From Sinorhizobium shofinae (GTDB lineage Bacteria > Pseudomonadota > Alphaproteobacteria > Rhizobiales > Rhizobiaceae), in assembly GCA_001704765.1 (NCBI GenBank), contig MBFK01000004.1, positions 1-64,000 on the forward strand: DNA of 64,000 nucleotides. Reading direction: 5' to 3'. This document shows, in pieces, positions 17,200 to 27,484 of this stretch (positions are counted from its first letter, which is position 1; each line of letters begins with the position of its first letter). Under the pieces are notes generated by a model. The model worked only from the letters and a program-made list of their open reading frames with translations, did no database searches and had not been told where the DNA came from. A program made the position numbers and the translations under genes.

Positions 17200-17778
17200 T
17201 CAGGGCGTTACATGTTCGCTGGTCGGTTGGACCGGCTTGTGCAACGTTTCCGCCGCATGACGGGCGATTTCGCTCTGCAGCGTGATCAGGTCGATAAAGT
17301 AATCGGCTTGCCGACGCAAATCGTCAGCAATCATAGGTGGCTGGGTCGACATGGTCGAAACTACGGAAACTTTACGTCCTTTGCGCTGCAACGCCTCCAG
17401 AAGGCATGTAAAATCCCCGTCGCCGGAGAAAATCACATAATGGTCGACCTTTTCCGATTGGCTCATCGCATCGATGGTGAGCTCGATATCCATGTTCCCC
17501 TTGATCTTGCGTCGGCCCTGAGAGTCGGTGAACTCCTTGACCGGTTTGGTCACGACGGTGTAGCCGTTGTAATCCAGCCAGTCGATCAGCGGGCGAATTG
17601 AGGAAAACTCGAGGTCTTCAATGACTGCCGTGTAGTAATAGGCGCGCAACACATAGGCGCGTTTCTGGAAGGCCGCCAACAACTTGCGATAATCAATGTC
17701 GAAACCCAAGCTCTTGGAGGTCGCATAGAGATTCGCTCCATCGATGAAGAGTGCGATCTTTTCGCGTGGGTCGAACAT
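17200..17778 (-). CDS. NYN-domain (LabA/DUF88) putative RNase
   Basis: The 192-residue protein starts MFDPREKIALFIDGANLYAT, with AGAGG before the ATG at 17778. It is a PIN-like NYN domain: acidic residues appear in FIDGANLY, in KGNMDIELTIDAM and in VIFSGDGDF, the expected metal-binding set for a nuclease. A polar tail of about 30 residues follows. Such proteins are usual in rhizobia and are thought to act on RNA; the substrate is not predictable. The frame is open further upstream but family similarity begins at this Met. Confidence 0.85.
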   Translation of the reverse strand: MFDPREKIALFIDGANLYATSKSLGFDIDYRKLLAAFQKRAYVLRAYYYTAVIEDLEFSSIRPLIDWLDYNGYTVVTKPVKEFTDSQGRRKIKGNMDIELTIDAMSQSEKVDHYVIFSGDGDFTCLLEALQRKGRKVSVVSTMSTQPPMIADDLRRQADYFIDLITLQSEIARHAAETLHKPVQPTSEHVTP

Positions 17779-17905
17779 AGTGCCTCTTCGTGATCTACCG
17801 TGCCAGGCCGCGCTTGTGCGAAAGGCATTGGATCTCGCATAGCAATCAGAAACCTTGCGACAGCCGTGGCGCCGGCCTTTCTGCGATTGCAGGAGCGGCC
17901 ACGAC

Positions 17906-18127
17906 TCAAGCCAACTGGCTTCCGGAAAACTGCTCTTCAACCGCGGCCGGGTCCTTGCATGCCAGCCGGAGAACGCCCAGGACGTAGAGCAGCAACTCAG
18001 CATCTTGGGAAGGATTAGTCTTCGTAAGGCAACTGACTATTTGCACCAGGTTTTCCGCCTCCGCCCCTACCAGCGCCTTAATATATTCGGATCTATCCTC
18101 ATCCGAAATTTTCTCAATTGGACGCAT
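17906..18127 (-). CDS. 73-residue protein in the AHL operon
   Basis: The ORF starts MRPIEKISDEDRSEYIKALV and includes a hydrophobic/helical stretch (DAELLLYVLGVLRLACKD). It overlaps the 3' end of the AHL synthase gene by 14 bases on the same strand, so it is probably translationally coupled and part of the quorum-sensing transcript. A ribosome site, AAGGAGAGCGCCT, precedes the ATG. I do not recognise the family, and it shows no evident match to TraM. A role as an antiactivator or accessory regulator is a guess from position. Confidence 0.6.
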   Translation of the reverse strand: MRPIEKISDEDRSEYIKALVGAEAENLVQIVSCLTKTNPSQDAELLLYVLGVLRLACKDPAAVEEQFSGSQLA

Positions 18128-18830
18128 AGGCGCTCTCCTTAAGTCTGCCTTTAGTTGGGCGAATTCTGCCGGGGGCCAGAAAGGGCAAGTGAGTTAGGGA
18201 GAGATCGGGTTTAAGCGGATTTCTAACCTCAGGTTCTAAGAGGAGTGTGCTGCCCTGCATGGCATAAAGACGATGGTGCCGCATCAGGCCATACGCAGTG
18301 GGTCTTGCCTGGATTGGTACAATCAACCCGTCGTCGCGCACGGAAGGCAAAGCAAGCGTGGTTACTTGCCACCCTGTCGAAATCAGGAGATTTACCAGTT
18401 TCGGATGCGTTTCGACGATCAGCGAAGCGATGCCCGCAACCAGGCAGAATTCCATCACTCCGGTCATCAACACCTGCGAGGCCGGTATCTGATTGATGAG
18501 GATCTCGCCTTCGGCAACGACGCAGCGCGTCCACTCATAGATCTCTGGTGCGCGCGGCCAGGCCTCGCCGTTCATGATCTCAGGATACACATCAGAAAGA
18601 AGATGTGGCTCCAAGGTAGGGAGCAATCGCGAGTAACCCACGACCTGGTCCTCGCAAAAGAGTGCAAGGTGCAGTGCCCGGTCGCCATCGAACTCGTCGA
18701 TTTCTCGACCGTCCTCCCTGCGAATAGCCTCCCAGCCCAGTCTTTCCACGAATTGCTCGTGCCGAAACCGCCAGATTTTCTCCATTGTGTCCCGGTTGGG
18801 AGCCGATCGACCGATACAAAGCTTTATCAT
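18114..18830 (-). CDS. Acyl-homoserine-lactone synthase (LuxI family)
   Basis: The 238-residue protein has the LuxI-family invariant residues in order: Arg in WRFRHEQFVERLGW, the Asp/Glu cluster EIDEFDGDRALHL, YSRLLPT, and the conserved Glu-Trp-Thr-Arg in EIYEWTRCVV. It should make an N-acyl-homoserine lactone from SAM and an acyl-ACP. The length is slightly longer than the usual 200-220 because of a C-terminal extension (LTHLPFLAPGRIRPTKGR). It lies 69 bases downstream of the luxR-type gene with a lux-box-like palindrome between. The acyl chain cannot be read from sequence. Confidence 0.92.
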   Translation of the reverse strand: MIKLCIGRSAPNRDTMEKIWRFRHEQFVERLGWEAIRREDGREIDEFDGDRALHLALFCEDQVVGYSRLLPTLEPHLLSDVYPEIMNGEAWPRAPEIYEWTRCVVAEGEILINQIPASQVLMTGVMEFCLVAGIASLIVETHPKLVNLLISTGWQVTTLALPSVRDDGLIVPIQARPTAYGLMRHHRLYAMQGSTLLLEPEVRNPLKPDLSLTHLPFLAPGRIRPTKGRLKESAYASN

Positions 18831-18881
18831 TTCCGCCCCTCGTTCCGGGGCAAGAATGCGATAGTTCCTATATTGCTTAAA

Positions 18882-18897
18882 TGAGTAATTTTACTCA
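18882..18897. promoter_or_regulatory. lux-box-like palindrome before the luxI-type gene
   Basis: TGAGTAATTTTACTCA has perfect 7-base arms (TGAGTAA / TTACTCA) around a 2-base centre. It lies just after the luxR-type stop and about 52 bases before the AHL synthase start, the usual place for a LuxR-family operator. It is AT-rich against a GC-rich background. Confidence 0.65.
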
Positions 18898-18899
18898 GT

Positions 18900-19658
18900 T
18901 TATCGGAGAATTCCCAACCGGAAGCTCTCGGCAATCATTTGCGCGGAATTGACGACATTGAGCTTGCGCTGGATATTCAGGATCTCGTTTTGAATGGTTC
19001 GGTGCGAGCGCCCGAGAATCTCTGCAATCTCGAAGGCCGTTTTTCCCGCCGCACACCACTGAATGATTTCACGCTCTCTGGCCGTGATCCTCAGCAGGTT
19101 TCGATCCCTCGAGCTCGCTTTCTGCACCATCAGGCTGCGTAGGGAGTTGTGGGCGTAAATCGAAATGATGTGCAGTGCCCCTCGGGCGGCATTCGAGAGA
19201 TCCAATTTCTCCGCACCGAAAGTTACAATCGCTTGAAACCCGCCGGCAGCATGCAGGGGCACGCTGTATCCGTCATTCATGTGGAACTCTGTCGCTTCGT
19301 TCATAACACGCCGCGCGTGACGCCCGAGCTCTTGATCGCGCAATGCCTCCGACCAAACGAATGCGTTGTCCTGCATCTTGCTGAGATGAATCACCGGGTC
19401 GGCATGGACATAGTTATTCGCTAGATAATGCTCGAACCACCCGACCGGCCACCCATTCAACATGAAGTATGAGTCGATGCGCTCATTGGGCAATGGTATG
19501 CCCGAGATTGCAAAGCAGTTGAAGCCAAAATGGCGTGCGGCTCTGTCCAGCGGCTTCAGGATATCGTCCCTGCTCTTTGCCCCTGCCGTTTCCGATAGGA
19601 AGTCGAACATAGTGTTCGCGGCGGCCAAGGCTTCGGTGTCCAAAATCCCCTCCTCCAA
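18900..19658 (-). CDS. LuxR-family quorum-sensing regulator
   Basis: The 252-residue protein has an N-terminal autoinducer-binding domain with the usual conserved residues: Trp and Tyr in [10 protein letters not shown], Asp in VHADPV, Trp in FVWSEAL and Gly in DGYSVPLH. The C-terminal LuxR helix-turn-helix is [20 protein letters not shown] with [16 protein letters not shown]. It should bind the signal made by the adjacent synthase and act at the palindrome 18882-18897. A 10-base palindrome ATCAATTGAT (19693-19702) lies about 35 bases before its start and could be an operator. Confidence 0.92.
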   Translation of the reverse strand: MEEGILDTEALAAANTMFDFLSETAGAKSRDDILKPLDRAARHFGFNCFAISGIPLPNERIDSYFMLNGWPVGWFEHYLANNYVHADPVIHLSKMQDNAFVWSEALRDQELGRHARRVMNEATEFHMNDGYSVPLHAAGGFQAIVTFGAEKLDLSNAARGALHIISIYAHNSLRSLMVQKASSRDRNLLRITAREREIIQWCAAGKTAFEIAEILGRSHRTIQNEILNIQRKLNVVNSAQMIAESFRLGILR

Positions 19659-19881
19659 TTCGCAAAGCGTTGCGACATGTTAATTCATGCGCATCAATTG
19701 ATCATGCGAAATCTCGCAACTGCTGGTCGAAGCTTGCCTCGGGTCACGTGGGGCCAACAGACCGGGAGACGCCACCGTCGAAGATCCGAACTGCACAGGC
19801 ACAAATGGCTAAAGCAAACTCAAGAAACGGGGCCCGACCTTTCGGCCGAGCCGACAATCCCCACAGACAGGGCATTATTCA

Positions 19882-21804
19882 TCAGAACTCTGACCAGTCC
19901 TGACTCTGCACAACTGCCGCTGAGCCGAAAGATCTGGCCACTTTCTGTCCAAGCAGACGGGCGGGAGACGCGGCCGGTTTCGACGCCGGAGTAGCGGCAC
20001 CGATAGCCCCTCCCGTGCGCTCGCCCAGCTTGAACTGAGAGATAAGCTGATCCAATCCGGCTGCCTCGCGAGCGAGGCCATGGCTCGCAGCCGTTGACTG
20101 CTCGACCATCGCGGCGTTCTGTTGCGTACCCTGGTCCATTGCATTGACGGCCGTGTTGATCTCCTGCAGCCCGGTCGACTGTTCGCGAGCCGCCGTGACG
20201 ATGGCGCGCACATGCCGGTCGATCTCGCGGACCTCGGTCACGATCGTTTCGAGCGCCTTGCCCGTCTGGCCCACGAGCTCTACGCCGGTTCGAACCTGCT
20301 CGCTCGAAGCCATGATCAGGGCCTTGATCTCTTTGGCGGCCTTTGCTGAGCGCTGCGCGAGTTCGCGGACTTCCTGAGCAACCACGGCAAAACCCTTGCC
20401 CGCTTCGCCGGCACGAGCGGCCTCGACTCCGGCGTTCAGCGCGAGAAGGTTGGTTTGGAAAGCGATATCGTCGATGACGCCGATGATGTTGGAGATTTCA
20501 CCGGATGACCTTTCGATCTCATGCATCGCGTCGACGGCACTGCGGACGACCTCTCCGGATTTTTCCGCCCCCGCACACGCCTGCTCGACAAGAGTGCCGG
20601 CATCTTCCGCACGCTTGGTTGAATCGCGGACCGTCGTTGTGATCTGCTCCAGCGCCGCCGCGGTCTCCTCGACGGACGCGGCCTGCTGTTCGGTTCGTCT
20701 CGCGAGGTCGTTTGCGGCCTCGCGGATTTCATTGGCACCAGCCTTGATCGCGCCGGCATTGTCTCGAACAGCGCGAAGAGCGGCCTGGAGCTTCTCCAGT
20801 GACTGGTTGAAATCCAGGCGCAGGCCATCAAGGCGTTCAGCGAACGGCACCTCGATCCGACGGGCGACGTCGCCCTCGGCAAGCGCTGCGAGCCCACTGC
20901 CAAGCGCTTCCACTGCGAATCGGATCTCGGCCGCCTCGCGTGCCTTTTCGACGTCAGCGCGGCTGCGTGCGGCTTCGGCTTCGTTCCTCATCTTGTCGGT
21001 TTCGCCGGAGAGTCTCAGCTTCTCGACCGCAGCTTCCCGGAACACCAGCACTGCACGGGCCATTTGCCCCACTTCATCCTTGCGATCGAGTGCAGGCACT
21101 TCGATTTGGTGGTCACCGCCAGCAAGCCGTCCCATTGCGTCGGTCATACCTGCGATCGGCCGCACGATCGCACGGGAAAGCATCCATGCCAGCAATACGG
21201 CCACCGCCGTCGCCGTTACGGCGCCGATCGCAAGAGTGGCCGCAAGAGCCGAAATGGCTTCGGCCTGGAGAGCCTGTTGCTCGGCGGACCATTTTTGAAC
21301 CTGCTGCTTGATCTCAGCGGCCGCCTCGCGGAAGGTATCGAGTTGGCCCTTGGTGGCCTTGCGCCCAATCTCGATGATTTCAAGGATCGGCATCTCAGTC
21401 GAGCGGCGCGCCTCGAGCTGCGGCTTTGCGAGCTCGTTGAAATAGATGTCGGCGGCCTTCTGCATGTTATCGATCTGGGCAACCAGTTGCGGCTCATCGG
21501 AGACGGCTTCCCGCGCCGCCGCAATGCTCATCTCCATCCGTTCGCGATTGGCAAAGACGTCGTTATAGGTGCTGTCGCTGCGGAAGAGCAGGAAGCCGCG
21601 GAGATTGACGGCCTGCTCCAGCATGGCCTGGGACGCCTCATCGACCAGGTTGACGACGCGCGCCGAAGCGCTCTGGCGAACGGAGGCCTGCCCTGCAAGT
21701 GCGGCTTTCCAGTAAACGATAGCGGACACGGTCAGGAAGAGCGTAATCAGGCCAATGAAGGTCAGGCCGAGTTTTCGGCTCAGGGATATGGTCTTTAATG
21801 ACAT
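19882..21804 (-). CDS. Methyl-accepting chemotaxis protein with C-terminal DWSEF
   Basis: The 640-residue protein has TM1 (about 12-32), a periplasmic helical sensor of about 150 residues, TM2 (about 185-207) and HAMP ([20 protein letters not shown]). A second HAMP-like region (about 290-345) precedes the signalling domain, whose hairpin tip is [20 protein letters not shown] with [20 protein letters not shown]. The last five residues, DWSEF, fit the xWxxF tether to which CheR/CheB bind in other receptors. The ligand is unknown. No che genes are adjacent, so it probably serves a distant cluster. Confidence 0.94.
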   Translation of the reverse strand: MSLKTISLSRKLGLTFIGLITLFLTVSAIVYWKAALAGQASVRQSASARVVNLVDEASQAMLEQAVNLRGFLLFRSDSTYNDVFANRERMEMSIAAAREAVSDEPQLVAQIDNMQKAADIYFNELAKPQLEARRSTEMPILEIIEIGRKATKGQLDTFREAAAEIKQQVQKWSAEQQALQAEAISALAATLAIGAVTATAVAVLLAWMLSRAIVRPIAGMTDAMGRLAGGDHQIEVPALDRKDEVGQMARAVLVFREAAVEKLRLSGETDKMRNEAEAARSRADVEKAREAAEIRFAVEALGSGLAALAEGDVARRIEVPFAERLDGLRLDFNQSLEKLQAALRAVRDNAGAIKAGANEIREAANDLARRTEQQAASVEETAAALEQITTTVRDSTKRAEDAGTLVEQACAGAEKSGEVVRSAVDAMHEIERSSGEISNIIGVIDDIAFQTNLLALNAGVEAARAGEAGKGFAVVAQEVRELAQRSAKAAKEIKALIMASSEQVRTGVELVGQTGKALETIVTEVREIDRHVRAIVTAAREQSTGLQEINTAVNAMDQGTQQNAAMVEQSTAASHGLAREAAGLDQLISQFKLGERTGGAIGAATPASKPAASPARLLGQKVARSFGSAAVVQSQDWSEF

Positions 21805-22224
21805 GAATGGGATCCTTTCGCGTGAACCACGCAGGCAGGCGGGAGGACAGGCTGACCAGGCCGTGGGGGGCGATCACCGCTCTGCTGAATTTCGGAGATG
21901 TTTCATGGGATATGGCAGAAGGAACGGAACCGATCATGGTTCGTTGAAAAACCCTCGCCAGCTTAGAGAAGCTCGCATCGTTTGATTTAAATTCGCTTAA
22001 CTCGCGTTCTTCTTCTTTTACGGCGTCGGGCAGGCTTCAACCGCAACTAGCGTTCGCTGACAGCGGGTTTTCCCCTTTATCTCGATCGAGGTTACGCCGA
22101 GCGGCAGCAGCAAAATTTTCCGATGCATCGCGGTTCCTCGGCCTTGAAGCGCACCGATGTATCGACCACTGATCGCTACCTCTGAAACATCGCTGTCTAC
22201 GGTCGGCCACCCCTGCTAGGGATC
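21805..22224. other. Gap between convergent/tandem minus-strand genes
   Basis: About 420 bases without a recognisable gene. The left part should contain the chemoreceptor promoter; an AT-richer stretch lies near 21970-22020. Confidence 0.45.
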
Positions 22225-23325
22225 TCAGCTTTCTGCCACGAGCTTTGCTAAGGCCAGAGATGAGGTGAGGCCAGGAGACTCTATGCCGAACAGGTTGATC
22301 AGTCCGGGTACGCCATGCGCGGCGGGCCCCTGAACAACGAAGTCCTGCACAGCCACCTCGGGAGGTACGATTTTCGGCCGAATACCGGAATAGGCTGGCA
22401 GCAATGCGCCATCCTTCAGGTCACGAAAATAACGGCGCACCCCGGCATAGAAAAGCGCAGCTTTTGCCGGATCGACTTCATAGTGCAGCTTGTCGACCCA
22501 TTCGAGATCGGGGCCGAACCGAGCCTGGCCGGCTAGGTCGAGCGTCAGGTGGATCCCCAAGCCTCCCTTGACCGGAACGGGATAGATCAGACGCGAGAAC
22601 GGTGCCCTTCCGACAAGCGAGAAATAATCCCCCTTCGCGAAGTATTCCTTCGGCACAAGCGCCAGCGGCATTCCGTCGATGCGGCGTGCCAACTTGGGTG
22701 CGGCGAGGCCGGCCGCGTTGACGAACAGACGGCAGCCAAGGCTTGTCGGTTCGGCGCCGCCGACATCGACCACAATGCCGCGATGGGTCGCCCGACCCCG
22801 CTCGACGGGGCTGTTACAAACGAGAACCGCCCCGGCGTTCTCGGCATCGCCAAGCAGCGACAGCATATAGGCGTGACTGTCGACGATGCCGGTCGAAGGC
22901 GACAGGAGCGCGCCGGTCGCGACAAGCGCCGGCTCGAGGGAGCGCGCCTCCGAGGCAGAGATTTGCCTGAGATCCGTCACACCATTCCTTGCCGCCTTGG
23001 CGGCGATCGCCGGTAGCTGCTGCAACTCTATTTCAGAGGTTGCGACGATCAGCTTTCCACACTGCCTGTGGGGGACGCCGCGCTCCTGGCAATACGCATA
23101 GAGCAGCGCCCTGCCCTCGACGCACAGGCGAGCCATCAAGCTGCCTGGCGGATAATAGATTCCGGCGTGGATCACTTCGCTGCTGCGCGATGAGGTTTCA
23201 CTTCCGATGCGATCGGCCGCTTCGAGAATGACCACCTCGCGCCCAGCCAGCGCCAGGGCGCGGGCAACGGCAAGCCCGATGACGCCGGCTCCCGCGACGA
23301 TACATTCCACTTGCTCCAGGGACAT
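22225..23325 (-). CDS. FAD-dependent oxidoreductase (DAO family, L-2-hydroxyglutarate oxidase-like)
   Basis: The 366-residue protein starts with the dinucleotide-binding motif [20 protein letters not shown] and has [15 protein letters not shown] and the C-terminal FAD-contact region [19 protein letters not shown]. This order of motifs is that of the LhgO / L-2-hydroxyglutarate dehydrogenase branch of the D-amino-acid oxidase fold. It probably oxidises a 2-hydroxy acid and passes electrons to a quinone. It is a single gene with no pathway neighbours, so the substrate is tentative. Confidence 0.85.
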   Translation of the reverse strand: MSLEQVECIVAGAGVIGLAVARALALAGREVVILEAADRIGSETSSRSSEVIHAGIYYPPGSLMARLCVEGRALLYAYCQERGVPHRQCGKLIVATSEIELQQLPAIAAKAARNGVTDLRQISASEARSLEPALVATGALLSPSTGIVDSHAYMLSLLGDAENAGAVLVCNSPVERGRATHRGIVVDVGGAEPTSLGCRLFVNAAGLAAPKLARRIDGMPLALVPKEYFAKGDYFSLVGRAPFSRLIYPVPVKGGLGIHLTLDLAGQARFGPDLEWVDKLHYEVDPAKAALFYAGVRRYFRDLKDGALLPAYSGIRPKIVPPEVAVQDFVVQGPAAHGVPGLINLFGIESPGLTSSLALAKLVAES

Positions 23326-23652
23326 AGCAGGCCCTTAGCACATGATACCCGGGGTGCGCCAGAAATCCCGGGGAGAGGAGTGCCAATTCGTATCGCGTCA
23401 TCACGCCGGCAGGGCGATCGCCTAATTTGGTGGTCGTGGTGAACCAGCGCATCTGCGAAGAACACAAGGCCCATTTTGGCGCTGGCAAGCCATTAGCCGG
23501 CTACAACCCATGATCACATATGCGTAAGATATTTAACTGATGATCCATGGCTGCGGCAAGCATACCAAAGTAGATTTCTGGAAGCGTATGTCATTCGGCA
23601 TGCATTGCGGTACCCTATACAAAAATGTCTACGGACCGATTGGGGGAAGCAC
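23326..23652. other. Divergent intergenic region, AT-rich right half
   Basis: About 330 bases between divergently transcribed genes. The part from 23500 to 23640 is clearly more AT-rich than the surroundings, as is the following sulfotransferase gene, which may indicate transfer. No gene was recognised. Confidence 0.45.
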
Positions 23653-24561
23653 ATGAAACCAAACCTGTTTATTGTAGGGGCACCAAAATGTGGCACGACA
23701 GCATGGGTGGAGTATCTTGGATCGCATCCGCGCATCTTCTTCTCAAAAGCCAAGGAGCCCCACCATTTCTCGCATGATTTTCCGAAGTGGTGCTGGGCCC
23801 GTACGCCGCAGGAGTATCTCGCTCTGTTTCGTGAAAGCGGGGATGCGCCTGTCGTCGGTGAGGGCTCGGTCCGATACCTCTATTCACGAGTGGCCGCGCG
23901 GGAAATTCACAAGTTCAATCCCCATGCAAGGATCCTGATTTTCCTGCGGAGCCAGGAGGATTTCCTTCCCTCTCTGCATAATCAGCAGCTCTACAATCGG
24001 GACGAGTCGATTGAGAATTTCGAGGAGGTCTGGCGGCTCTCCGGCAAGCGTTCCGCTGACACCATACCTGCCTGTTGCCGTGAACCGAGCTTTCTTGACT
24101 ACAAGGCGATGGGCCGCTTCCGCGAGCAGGTCGAACGCTTTTTCGCTGTATTTCCGGCTGAGCAGATTAGAGTGCTCGCCTTTCGCGATTGGATCGCCAA
24201 TCCACGCCAGACTTATCTGGACATCCTGCGCTTTCTAGGTCTGGAGGATGATGGGCGCACCGAATTTCTACCAGTCAACGTAGCCAAGCACCACAAGAGC
24301 AAGCTGGTGGCATCGCTTACGCAGAACCCGGCGCCATGGGTGCGTAGGACCTCTTCACTCTTGACGCGAGTCGCCGGAAGAGAGCTTGGCCTCCTGACGC
24401 GGTTGCGAAAATTGAATCGCGGCACTGGCTATCTGTCGCCCCAGATTGCGCCCTCCTTAAAGCAGGAAATCCGGGAGTATTACGAGGCTGAAAACTTGTC
24501 GCTGTTGTCGCGAATTAGTTCGCGTGCTGCTTGCAAACAAGCCGATTATGAAAGACCATAG
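23653..24561 (+). CDS. Sulfotransferase-family protein
   Basis: The 302-residue protein begins MKPNLFIVGAPKCGTTAWVE, which contains the 5'-phosphosulfate-binding loop (GAPKCGTT). It continues with a 3'-phosphate region in ARILIFLRSQEDFLPSLHNQ and a C-terminal VLAFRDWIANPRQTYLDILR. It should transfer sulfate from PAPS to an acceptor such as a surface polysaccharide, lipid or Nod-factor-like molecule; the acceptor cannot be inferred. ATG 23653 with GGGGAAG upstream fits the family start better than ATG 23605. Base composition is lower in GC than the neighbours, so it may be a transferred gene. Confidence 0.85.
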   Translation: MKPNLFIVGAPKCGTTAWVEYLGSHPRIFFSKAKEPHHFSHDFPKWCWARTPQEYLALFRESGDAPVVGEGSVRYLYSRVAAREIHKFNPHARILIFLRSQEDFLPSLHNQQLYNRDESIENFEEVWRLSGKRSADTIPACCREPSFLDYKAMGRFREQVERFFAVFPAEQIRVLAFRDWIANPRQTYLDILRFLGLEDDGRTEFLPVNVAKHHKSKLVASLTQNPAPWVRRTSSLLTRVAGRELGLLTRLRKLNRGTGYLSPQIAPSLKQEIREYYEAENLSLLSRISSRAACKQADYERP

Positions 24562-25032
24562 CTCGACCTTTCGTGTGCGGGTGAGCCGTCTTCCTTGTTA
24601 TAGACGATCACTTCGGGACAGAGGCGGACGGCGCTTATCCCACAGGCAGAAAGCTGCCCGGCGGTCTGCTTCGGCGATCTATGGCATTTAGCCGCGGCGC
24701 AGAGCGACTGTCTTGGAAGCGCCCGTTTCGGCCCCTTAACCTCGCCGTCTGTTCTTCCTACAACTCCGCCGGCGAGTTCTTCGGAAAGGTCGCCCCGCCG
24801 CGAATGGCCCGTTATATCTATGCTTCCTCGCCCATTCGGGTCATGCGCTAATCCTTGACTGTAGAGCCCGTTATGCAAGCCTTGAAGCGGAGGAGGCCGA
24901 GCTCTTCAGACATAGCTACCGGTCAAGCGGCAAGGCGAAGCGCCCAAAGATCGAGTTCGATGCACTTACCCCCTTACTAAGACCCGTCCTCGACGGCGGG
25001 TTCACCCTTCCCCCATTTTATGGGAGGTTCCC
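24562..25032. other. Non-coding gap
   Basis: About 470 bases with no recognised gene. A good Shine-Dalgarno sequence (GGGAGG) at its right end serves the small gene at 25033. Confidence 0.45.
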
Positions 25033-25230
25033 ATGTTCAGCAGGAAGGACTGGCAAGCTCAAGAGACTGAGGCTTCATCTGCTTTTGCTGTTGGCGTCTT
25101 GCTATTGTCGGTTGGCCTCATCGTCGCCTACCTGGTGCTGGCGGCAGGTGTCACGGGCGATAAGGGGCCTGGCGTCAGGGTCTATGCACCACTGACGCAA
25201 GAGAGGCTCACACCACCCGGGAGATCATGA
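25033..25230 (+). CDS. 65-residue single-TM protein
   Basis: The ORF begins MFSRKDWQAQETEASSAFAV and has one transmembrane helix (VGVLLLSVGLIVAYLVLAAG, about 20-40), then a polar tail. GGGAGG stands 6 bases before the ATG. I recognise no family. It is convergent with kup; no functional link is evident. Confidence 0.6.
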   Translation: MFSRKDWQAQETEASSAFAVGVLLLSVGLIVAYLVLAAGVTGDKGPGVRVYAPLTQERLTPPGRS

Positions 25231-25288
25231 AAGAGCGTCGACGAGTTCCTCGTGAAAGGGCTCTGTCCCGCAAGGCCGCAACTCCGAT

Positions 25289-27190
25289 CTAGATGATCAC
25301 CTGTTCCCCCAACTCGACGACACGGTTGGCGGGCAGATGGAAGTAGTCGGTCGGGTCGATCGACGAGTCCGCCATCGCTATGAACAATCTATCCTGCCAT
25401 TTCGGCATGCCGGAGGCGGGATCCGGGACAAGCTTACGCCGGCCGAGATAGAAGGAGGTCGACATGATCTCGAACTTGAAACCCTCCTTGCGGCAGCGCG
25501 CCAGCGCCTTCGAGACATTCTGGTCGTCCATGAAGCCAAATCTCAGTTCGAGCTTGCTGAACCGGTCGGAGAGCTTCGTCAGCGTGTAGCGGTCCTTTTC
25601 CGCGACATATGGCACCCTCGCGGTTTTGATGGTCAGGATGACGTTGTTCTGATGCAGCACGTGATTGTGCTTGATATTGTGCAGGAGAACGGACGGGGTG
25701 GTGTCGGGTGTGGCGGTTAGGAAGATCGCCGTTCCAGGCACTTCGACCGGAGCGTGCTCGGACTTTCGTTCGACCGCAGCAATGAACTGGTCGAGGGGCA
25801 CTTCCAGACGGGCTGTCTTCTCGCGCAGAAGCGCCACGCCTCTCCGCCAGGTCCACATAATCGTGATCAGCGTGCCGGCGAAGAGGATCGGCACGTAGCC
25901 GCCGTGGTGAATCTTGAAGAGGTTGGCGCCGAGAAAGACCAGTTCCAGCAAGAACAAGGGAAGCAGGATCGCGGCTGCAGTCAGGACCGCCCAGCCCCAC
26001 TGGCGGCGGACAAACTCAAACGCAAGGATTGTGTCAATCAGCATGGCGCCGGTGATCGACACGCCATAGGCGGGGGCGAGGGATTCGGAACTACCAAACA
26101 CAAACATGAGAACAAGCACGCCGGTCAGGAGCGCCGTGTTGACCAAAGGCAAATAAATCTGGCCCGTATGCGTTTCCGAGGTGTAGCAGATCTCGAACCG
26201 TGGCAGGAACCCAAGGTGGATCGCCTGCCGCACGAGCGAAAACGCTCCGGTTATCACCGACTGGCTGGCGATGATCGTCGCGAAAGTGGCAAGGACCACC
26301 ACCGGTAACAAGGCCCACTTCGGAAACATCAAGAAAAATGGATCGGAGATAGCCTCGGGGTGCGACAGCACCAGGGCGCCCTGCCCGAGATAATTCAAGG
26401 TCAGCGCCGGAAACACGACCGCAATCCAGGCCGCCTGAATCGGCGTGCGCCCAAAATGACCGAGATCGGCATAGAGGGCTTCCGCCCCCGTGACCGTCAG
26501 AAACACCGCCCCGAGAACGATGAACCCGACGAGGCCGGCATCCCATAAGAAAACAACGGCGTGCACGGGATTGAAGGCTCCCAGGATCGCCAGATCGTCG
26601 CCGATATGGGCGACGCCCGCCGCGCCCAGAACCAGAAACCAGATAAGCGTGATCGGCCCGAAGAAAATCGAAACGGCGCCGGTGCCACGCGACTGAACGG
26701 CAAATAACAGCACCATGATCGCGACGGAGATCGGCAGCACGTAATCGTGCAAATCCGGCGTCACAAGCTTCAACCCCTCGACGGCCGAGAGCACCGACAG
26801 CGCCGGCGTAATCATTGCGTCACCGATGAACAGCGAGGCGCCGAAAATGCCGGTAAAGAACATCAAAATGGGATACTTGGTTCCCTTCTTCATCAACAGC
26901 GCAAGGAGGGCCAAAGTGCCGCCTTCGCCATTGTTGTCGGCGCGAAGCAGCAAGATTACGTATTTGAGCGTCACGATGATCGTCAGCGTCCAGATGACCA
27001 GCGAGATGAGGCCGATGATCTCTCCTCGGTCGACGCCGCCTGCGGCAAAGGGGCGGAGCGCCTCGCGAAACGCGTAGAGGGGGCTGGTTCCAATGTCGCC
27101 GTAGACCACTCCCACGGACCCAAGCATGAGGGCGAGAAACTGGCGCAGACTATTGGCCTGTGTCGGTGCATGGTCGACGGAGGCGGTCAT
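25289..27190 (-). CDS. kup: Kup potassium uptake protein
   Basis: The 633-residue protein is a full-length KUP/HAK potassium-proton symporter. It has the family N-terminus [20 protein letters not shown], about 12 transmembrane helices (to about residue 440) and the C-terminal cytoplasmic domain with [16 protein letters not shown] and [11 protein letters not shown]. It takes up K+ at low affinity, in E. coli especially under acidic or hyperosmotic conditions. It is transcribed alone. Rhizobia often have several kup copies, so the exact paralogue is not assigned. Confidence 0.96.
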   Translation of the reverse strand: MTASVDHAPTQANSLRQFLALMLGSVGVVYGDIGTSPLYAFREALRPFAAGGVDRGEIIGLISLVIWTLTIIVTLKYVILLLRADNNGEGGTLALLALLMKKGTKYPILMFFTGIFGASLFIGDAMITPALSVLSAVEGLKLVTPDLHDYVLPISVAIMVLLFAVQSRGTGAVSIFFGPITLIWFLVLGAAGVAHIGDDLAILGAFNPVHAVVFLWDAGLVGFIVLGAVFLTVTGAEALYADLGHFGRTPIQAAWIAVVFPALTLNYLGQGALVLSHPEAISDPFFLMFPKWALLPVVVLATFATIIASQSVITGAFSLVRQAIHLGFLPRFEICYTSETHTGQIYLPLVNTALLTGVLVLMFVFGSSESLAPAYGVSITGAMLIDTILAFEFVRRQWGWAVLTAAAILLPLFLLELVFLGANLFKIHHGGYVPILFAGTLITIMWTWRRGVALLREKTARLEVPLDQFIAAVERKSEHAPVEVPGTAIFLTATPDTTPSVLLHNIKHNHVLHQNNVILTIKTARVPYVAEKDRYTLTKLSDRFSKLELRFGFMDDQNVSKALARCRKEGFKFEIMSTSFYLGRRKLVPDPASGMPKWQDRLFIAMADSSIDPTDYFHLPANRVVELGEQVII

Positions 27191-27484
27191 GAGTTCTCCA
27201 CGTCAGAAAGTCCCCGCGTCGCGGACGCGCGCGATGCTGTGCCCCGAACAAACTCTATATTCGGGCGGGCGACAACTCCCCTGCAAACGCGCGGAACACG
27301 GAGAAGTTTCGATCTTCGTACAGGACTGTAGCGCTAAGTTCCATGGCCGCGAAAGGGAATCCAGCAGAAATCCATCCTCACCAATTCCTCGACCTGAAGG
27401 CAGCGGTCCGTGAGGAAGCGTGGCCGGCCAACTGTCAATGCTCCCTTCTAACTTGTCCCCGGTCGGGGAACCACTCGAAGAAGG
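27191..27484. other. Intergenic region upstream of kup
   Basis: About 290 bases between the kup start and the 3' end of the PAS-GGDEF gene. It presumably holds the kup promoter; I see no recognisable riboswitch or gene. Confidence 0.45.

Noticed and set aside
17906-18127. TraM-type antiactivator for the 73-residue ORF
   Set aside because: Position would fit, but the sequence shows no resemblance to TraM as I recall it and it is about 30 residues shorter.
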